From NCBI GenBank assembly GCA_017471985.1, contig JAFURE010000119.1, forward strand, positions 17,142 through 81,141: DNA of 64,000 bases, in the 5' to 3' direction. This DNA is from Akkermansia sp. GTDB lineage: Bacteria; Verrucomicrobiota; Verrucomicrobiia; Verrucomicrobiales; Akkermansiaceae. A program made the translations under genes and the position numbers. The notes below the pieces were generated by a model. The model did no database searches and was not told the origin of the DNA. It saw only the letters and a program-made list of their open reading frames with translations. Below, one piece after another: positions 59,781-64,000 of this stretch (position 1 is the first letter of the stretch; every line of letters begins with the position of its first letter).

Positions 59781-60599
59781 TTATGCGGCGAGGTCCATTT
59801 TGGTTATCATGGCGGAACTGTGAGCGTCGGTTCCCCAGGTGGTGTAGAGGCCGGATTTGTGCAGGCGGCGGGCGAGGCGCTGTACCTGTGAGCCGTAAAG
59901 GCCGGCGAGCGAGCCGAGGTTCCCCTGGTAGCGCAGGCCGCGGGCGTGGAGGTCGGTAAGGTCGCTCTCGCTGAGCAGGCGCAGGTAGCGCTCGGGGTGG
60001 GCCAACAGCGGGCGCAGACCGCAGGCGCGGATGGAATCGATGACATCCAGCCACCCCTCCGGAAGCAGGTACTGCGGCAGCTCAATCAGGATGTAATTTT
60101 GGTCGGCAGGCGCAGGATTTACGATTTTCGATTTACGATTTACGAAGAAGGGCGCTTTCCCCTCAGTGTTGCCTTGAGACTCAGCTGCGGTGCCGCCAAG
60201 AAGGTTGGCGGGGATGGTGAGGAGGCGGTCGGGGTGCTCGAGGAGGCGGGGGAAGGCTTCGTCGAGCATGTATTCAGCGGCCAAATGCAGCTGAAAAGTT
60301 GAAAGTTGAAGGTTGGAAGTTGAAAGTGTAGAGTTCGGCGAGCTGGCGCTCGCGGCTGCTACGAGTTGCTCGAAGACGCTGCGGAGGTTTGCGGGGGTGT
60401 TGTCGGGGTAGCGGGCCATGATGTGCGGGGTGCAGATGGCGCCGCGCAGGCCGAGGGCTTGCTGTGCGCGGATGATTTCCAGCGCGGTTTCCATGTCCGG
60501 GGCGCCGTCATCCACCCCGGGGAGCAGATGGCAGTGTGCATCTATCCCCGCAGGCAGGAGCTTGCGGAGGGAAATGCGACGCCGGAGGAAGGAAAACAT
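59781..60599 (-). CDS. CpsB/YwqE-type PHP tyrosine phosphatase with in-frame repeat insertions
   Basis: Mn-dependent phosphatase of the PHP superfamily that counteracts the Wzc-like kinase encoded before it. Metal ligands are visible in IDAHCHLLPGVDDG (about 20-33), CTPHI, LAAEYMLDE, AHPERY and WGTDAHS. Two heptamer arrays are translated in frame: STLSTSNLQLSTFQL (about residue 90-104) and FVNRKSKIVNP, neither part of the family. The C-terminus ends only about 12 residues after GTDAHS, short of normal CpsB. 272 residues in all. The start ATG follows directly on another heptamer array. Possibly functional, as inserts fall in loops. Confidence 0.87.
   Translation of the reverse strand: MFSFLRRRISLRKLLPAGIDAHCHLLPGVDDGAPDMETALEIIRAQQALGLRGAICTPHIMARYPDNTPANLRSVFEQLVAAASASSPNSTLSTSNLQLSTFQLHLAAEYMLDEAFPRLLEHPDRLLTIPANLLGGTAAESQGNTEGKAPFFVNRKSKIVNPAPADQNYILIELPQYLLPEGWLDVIDSIRACGLRPLLAHPERYLRLLSESDLTDLHARGLRYQGNLGSLAGLYGSQVQRLARRLHKSGLYTTWGTDAHSSAMITKMDLAA
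60116..60147. repeat. Heptamer array inside cpsB, GATTTAC type
   Basis: Four 7-base units (GATTTAC, one GATTTTC) plus a partial unit, read in frame on the minus strand as FVNRKSKIV. Confidence 0.88.
60295..60329. repeat. Heptamer array inside cpsB, AAAGTTG type
   Basis: Five 7-base units (AAAGTTG with single-base variants), read on the minus strand as TLSTSNLQLSTFQ. Confidence 0.88.
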
Positions 60600-60635
60600 G
60601 AAAAGTTGAAAGTTGAATTTTTGATTTTGGAAGTA
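60600..60635. repeat. Heptamer array in the cpsB 5' leader
   Basis: AAAGTTG units followed by AATTTTT and GATTTTG; it occupies the space between the Wzc-like gene stop (60648) and the cpsB ATG, where a ribosome binding site would be expected. Confidence 0.8.
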
Positions 60636-60647
60636 TTGTGCTTGGAA

Positions 60648-63068
60648 TTACTTGTTTCCGTAGCCGTAGCGGTAGTGGCCGTAGGTGTAGCCGTAGTAGT
60701 TGTAGCTACTGGCTTTGAAGTCGACGGCGTTGATGACGTAGGCGACGTGGGGCAGTTTGCCCTGATCGGCCATTTTCTGTACTTGCTGCAGGTAGCGCTT
60801 GTCGATAAGGCCGGAGCGTACGAGGTAGAGTGTGATGTCGCACTGGGCGGCCAGAATGTCGGTGTCTGCCAGAATGCCGCAGGGCGGTGCGTCCACGATG
60901 ATGGCATCGTACTCCTTGGCGAGGGTCTTCAGCATTTCACCAAGCAGGGGCTGGGCCAGCAGGGTGATGGGGTGCGGTACGGAGGGGCCGGCGTAGAGGA
61001 TGTCGGCGCGGCCGTCGTGCTTGCGGGCTGTCTCCTCGTTCTTAGCGGCGGGTACGGCCTGCGGCAGGTTGTGGATGAGCTTGCTGAGCTCGCTCTCGCG
61101 GTGCAGTAGGTAGGTGGTCAGGCCGTTGCGGCCCTTGCCACCCAGGTCGCGCGTGAGGGAGCGCTTGCGAAGGTCGGCGTCGATGAGCAGTACCTTGCGG
61201 CCGGTCTGGGCGAAGGTGGCGGCCAGGTTGGCGGCGACGAGGGTCTTGCCCTCGTTGGGCATGCTGGAGGTGAACAGGATGATGTGGCCGGAGCCGTCGG
61301 GGCGCGGCAGGAAGTTGTCCACATTGTTACGGAGGATGTGCAGACCCTCGGCCATGGTGGAGTGGGGGTCCTGAATGAAGAGCCCCTTGGCGCGGCGCTC
61401 GCGGCGGGTGAGCTCGGGCAGCTCGGCCAGTACGGGCAGTGAGCTGTTGGCGGTGACGTCGTGGCGGTTCTTGACCTTATTGTTGAGCATGCCTATGCCG
61501 AGGATGAGCAGCAGGCAGGCGGCACCGCCACCGGCTACACCGGCGGCTACGAACACCTGCGTGCGTGGGGCAATGGGGGCATTGGAGCCGTGGGCGGACT
61601 CGAGCAGTCGGGCCCCGGGGGTGGCAATGGCGAGGGCTAGGGCGTTCTCCTGCTCCTTGGTGAGCAGCAGCATGTAGAGTTCCTCGCGCACCTTGTGCTC
61701 GCGAATGAGGGGGGTGAGCTCGCGCTCCTTGGCGGCGAGTTTCTCCATGCGGGCCTCCATGTCGGCCTTCTTCTGCTCGAGCTGCTTGAGCTCCAAATCA
61801 AGATTGGCGCGGTAGTTCTTGAGGGCGCGGCGGGCGGCGGCCAGAGTGGCGGTCATCTGCTCACGGTGTGCTACCACAATGGGGTTGCGGGCACCGGCGC
61901 TGCCGGATATGCGCTTGTACTCCAGGCAGGCCTCGTTGTAGGCACCGATGGTGGAGCTGAGCGCGGCATCCACATCGCCGCTTTCCACGGTGATGAGCGC
62001 GCCCTTGTTGCCGGCCTCGTCCATGTTGTCTGCCAGAGTGGCGGCAATCTTGATGCGGGTCTGCAGGTTGAAGATGGCGCTGCTGAGCTCGCGGGTGGCC
62101 GTGAAGTCAGCCGAGATGGTGGTCTGGGTGTCCTGCACGACATCCACGCCGGACTTGGTATCGGCAATCTGGCGGTCTACGTTTTCGAGCGTGCGGCCGA
62201 TTTCGGCCAGTCGGTTATGGATGAAGATTTCTGTCTTGCGGGCGGACTCGCTCTTCTCCTCCTTGGACTGCTGGTTATATACTGTAATAAGGGTGTCGAG
62301 CACTTCTTCGGCCTTCAGCGGGGAGGAGGATGTGATGTTGAGCTCGAGGAGGGAAGCCTCCTTCTCATCCGGGCGGGTTACGGTAAGGGCATTCAGCAGA
62401 GAGCGGGCTTCCTCCAGCTCGGGCTGGTAGTTCACGACCACCTCGCGGCCAATCCAGCTCTCATCGTAGTGAGCTGTGGGGTGCACATCAACCGTGGCGA
62501 AGGGGAGCTGAACGGGCTCACCGCAGCGGCCCTCCACCTGTACGGGCATACCCTCGCGGTTCCGGTAGGTGAGGGTGAACTCCGTCTCGCTCTTCATGGT
62601 GATGCCGAGACTGCAGTAGGTCTGCGGCAGAATGTTGGTAAAATTGACAAGGATGGGGTTGACGCCGTAAAGGTCAATCAGGCGCAGTTTCCGGCGGGTC
62701 CAGTAGCTGGTGTTCAGGCCGAGCTTTTCGACCACGCGCTGCATGAGCGCGGTGGATTTGAGAATGAAACTTTCGTTGGCAAGACTCACGGCACCGGTGT
62801 CGACGCCGAGTTCGTTGAGGATTCGGTCGGAGGAGGCTGCCGACTTGTCCTTCATGTCGCGCATCATCACGCTTGCGGACTTTTTGTAGACATAGCTTTG
62901 CTTGCCTGCGAAGTAGTAGGCCCCGGTACCACCTGCGATCGCGCAGAGGATGATAAGGAACCAGAACCGGCGCAGTGCGCTGACTACGGCATCCAGAGAA
63001 AGGGCGGAGTCCTCCTCTGCGTCTGCGATGTTCAGGTTAGCCGTGGGCTTGTTTGTGAGGTCCTGCAT
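60648..63068 (-). CDS. Wzc-like polysaccharide co-polymerase/tyrosine autokinase
   Basis: Controls chain length and export of the polysaccharide. An N-terminal Wzz domain has membrane helices near residues 33-52 and 510-530, with a long coiled periplasmic part between (including ELSSAIFNLQTRIKIAATLA). The kinase domain has Walker A SSMPNEGKT, Walker A' VLLIDADLRKRS and Walker B AIIVDAPPC. The C-terminus is a tyrosine cluster (YNYYGYTYGHYRYGYGNK), the autophosphorylation tail. ATG 63068 (MQDLTNKP) gives 806 residues; the open frame upstream to 63236 overlaps the Wza-like gene and is not family sequence. GC-rich. Confidence 0.93.
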   Translation of the reverse strand: MQDLTNKPTANLNIADAEEDSALSLDAVVSALRRFWFLIILCAIAGGTGAYYFAGKQSYVYKKSASVMMRDMKDKSAASSDRILNELGVDTGAVSLANESFILKSTALMQRVVEKLGLNTSYWTRRKLRLIDLYGVNPILVNFTNILPQTYCSLGITMKSETEFTLTYRNREGMPVQVEGRCGEPVQLPFATVDVHPTAHYDESWIGREVVVNYQPELEEARSLLNALTVTRPDEKEASLLELNITSSSPLKAEEVLDTLITVYNQQSKEEKSESARKTEIFIHNRLAEIGRTLENVDRQIADTKSGVDVVQDTQTTISADFTATRELSSAIFNLQTRIKIAATLADNMDEAGNKGALITVESGDVDAALSSTIGAYNEACLEYKRISGSAGARNPIVVAHREQMTATLAAARRALKNYRANLDLELKQLEQKKADMEARMEKLAAKERELTPLIREHKVREELYMLLLTKEQENALALAIATPGARLLESAHGSNAPIAPRTQVFVAAGVAGGGAACLLLILGIGMLNNKVKNRHDVTANSSLPVLAELPELTRRERRAKGLFIQDPHSTMAEGLHILRNNVDNFLPRPDGSGHIILFTSSMPNEGKTLVAANLAATFAQTGRKVLLIDADLRKRSLTRDLGGKGRNGLTTYLLHRESELSKLIHNLPQAVPAAKNEETARKHDGRADILYAGPSVPHPITLLAQPLLGEMLKTLAKEYDAIIVDAPPCGILADTDILAAQCDITLYLVRSGLIDKRYLQQVQKMADQGKLPHVAYVINAVDFKASSYNYYGYTYGHYRYGYGNK

Positions 63069-63169
63069 GGTGATGAGTGAGTGAAGGTTGTTCTCGAAGT
63101 TTGGTGGTGCGGGCGGGGGCATGCGCAGAGCCGCGCCCGCGGGGCGGCTCTGCGGAGAAAGGGGGGGCT

Positions 63170-63961
63170 TTAGGAAGCGCAGAGGGCAATGATAGCGAGG
63201 GTCACGCCCACGCCGGACAGGCCCCAGCCGTACCACTGAGCAGCATCGGAACGGGTATTGACCTTGCGGTCAGAGGGAGTTACGTAAATCACGTCGTTCT
63301 GCTGAATGTAGTAGAAGGGGGAGTTGAAGAGCTCCTTGCTGCGCAGGTCGAGGGTGGCAATCTGGCGGTTGCCGTCTACCTCGCGTACAACCTGAATGGC
63401 ACGGTTGCCGTCGATGGTAAGGTCACCGGCCTTGGAGATAGCCTCGAGAATGGTGATGCGCTGGCCATCAATGGTGTACACGCCGGGGCTGCTTACCTCA
63501 CCGATGACGGAGAACTTGAAATTGCGAATCTGCACGTTGACGGAGGCATCGTTCAGGTAGCCGCTGTCGCGCAGGGTGTTGGCAATGTCGGTGGCAAGCT
63601 GGGTGCAGGTCTTACCGGCTGCGTGAATGCGGCCGATGATGGGCAGCACGATGTTGCCGTTGGCATCCACCAGATAGCCCTGGCTGTTGTTGGAGCTGGT
63701 GGAGCTGCCGGTGGCGCTCATCTCGCTCATGTTGAAGGGAGCGGTCAGCTCAGGCTGCTTGCTGCTCACAGAGATAGCGAGCTGGTCGTCTTTCTGGATG
63801 GTGGTCTGATAGGTGTTCTTCAGTGCCTCGGTAGTGGTGCCCTGAACGTCCTGCAGATAGATGGGAACTTCTAAAAAGTCGCGTGTAAACGTATTTCGGA
63901 ATTTCCAAAGACACCTCGGCGTGGTATAATAAGCGCATGGTACCAAAGCTTGAATTGCCAC
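63170..63961 (-). CDS. Wza-like polysaccharide export protein, 5' end anomalous
   Basis: Outer-membrane export channel protein with a Poly_export domain (VPIYLQDVQG to about GRIHAAGKTCTQLATDI) and a SLBB domain (FSVIGEVSSPGVYTIDGQRITILEAI). A C-terminal hydrophobic helix ends the protein (GWGLSGVGVTLAIIALCAS). Normally an exported lipoprotein, but no signal peptide or lipobox exists in any frame before VPIYLQD; the open frame upstream to the GTG at 63961 (MAIQALVPCAYYTTP) is not family sequence and runs through a divergent promoter. The true start is therefore lost or misassembled. First recognisable gene of the operon. Confidence 0.8.
   Translation of the reverse strand: MAIQALVPCAYYTTPRCLWKFRNTFTRDFLEVPIYLQDVQGTTTEALKNTYQTTIQKDDQLAISVSSKQPELTAPFNMSEMSATGSSTSSNNSQGYLVDANGNIVLPIIGRIHAAGKTCTQLATDIANTLRDSGYLNDASVNVQIRNFKFSVIGEVSSPGVYTIDGQRITILEAISKAGDLTIDGNRAIQVVREVDGNRQIATLDLRSKELFNSPFYYIQQNDVIYVTPSDRKVNTRSDAAQWYGWGLSGVGVTLAIIALCAS
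63902..63930 (+). promoter_or_regulatory. Leaderless promoter facing the right edge
   Basis: TTTCCA (63902-63907), 17-base spacer, TATAAT (63925-63930), six bases before an ATG at 63937. It overlaps the anomalous 5' part of the Wza-like gene on the other strand. Confidence 0.65.
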
Positions 63962-64000
63962 CGTCTTTGCATATGCCCGATTTGTTGCGATTCCGAAGGA
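63937..64000 (+). CDS. Start of an unidentified gene, cut by the window edge
   Basis: ATG at 63937 opens an uninterrupted frame of 21 codons to the edge (MVPKLELPPSLHMPDLLRFR). A TATAAT box lies 6 bases upstream with a matching -35, as at other leaderless genes in this window. Too short to assign; it is included because promoter and start agree. Confidence 0.45.
   Translation, partial: MVPKLELPPSLHMPDLLRFRR

Overview
The window looks like a chromosomal stretch of a Verrucomicrobiota bacterium, probably a gut relative of the Akkermansiaceae. The grounds are a PEP-CTERM sorting tail on a secreted GH16 enzyme, a GH89 alpha-N-acetylglucosaminidase of the mucin-glycan type, a GspE/GspF/GspG secretion set, Shine-Dalgarno-poor starts with sigma70-like boxes very close to start codons, and fairly high GC with GC-poor accessory blocks. 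The taxon is inferred from these traits only. Nearly all genes lie on the minus strand; exceptions are ugd, a porin, a small zinc-finger gene and an ORF entering at the right edge.

1-37.5 kb is mainly core. It holds a GH89 hydrolase, a secretion/pilus operon (two GspE/PilB ATPases, GspF/PilC, GspG-type pseudopilin), a marR-pgeF-MTHFS-SGNH operon, valS with two small genes, pdxJ, purH, an FHA protein, sufT-hypothetical-uvrC, a phosphate transporter divergent from UDP-glucose dehydrogenase, tRNA-Ser(UGA), a two-domain acyltransferase, pdxA, a DUF2147 protein, a porin, a GH16 enzyme, a DsbD-like protein with a duplicated N-terminal domain, and nadD with an M23 peptidase.

37.5-42.7 kb is an accessory zone. 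Around gltS, a small CxxC protein and a two-gene cassette (one member resembling putative phage abortive-infection proteins) lie arrays of short perfect hairpins joined by a nearly constant TTCTTCACC linker, together with imperfect tandem heptamers and larger palindromic modules. The hairpins keep their pairing while several change sequence. This is the most unusual feature of the window.

42.7-64 kb is a Wzx/Wzy-type surface polysaccharide locus read right to left: Wza-like export protein, Wzc-like tyrosine kinase, PHP phosphatase, PglF/CapD-like dehydratase, initiating sugar transferase, aldo/keto reductase, EpsG-like polymerase, split transketolase, seven glycosyltransferases, a pyruvyltransferase-like protein, an acetyltransferase and a flippase. 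The proximal genes are GC-rich and the distal ones clearly AT-rich, which fits a conserved assembly module with exchangeable sugar genes. Heptamer arrays recur here, two of them in frame inside the phosphatase gene. The Wza-like gene lacks an export signal and collides with a divergent promoter, suggesting a rearrangement or an assembly join.

At several loci a -35/-10 pair ends only 6-10 bases before the start codon, which predicts leaderless or nearly leaderless transcripts. Start codons were revised where such promoters or the family alignment required it.
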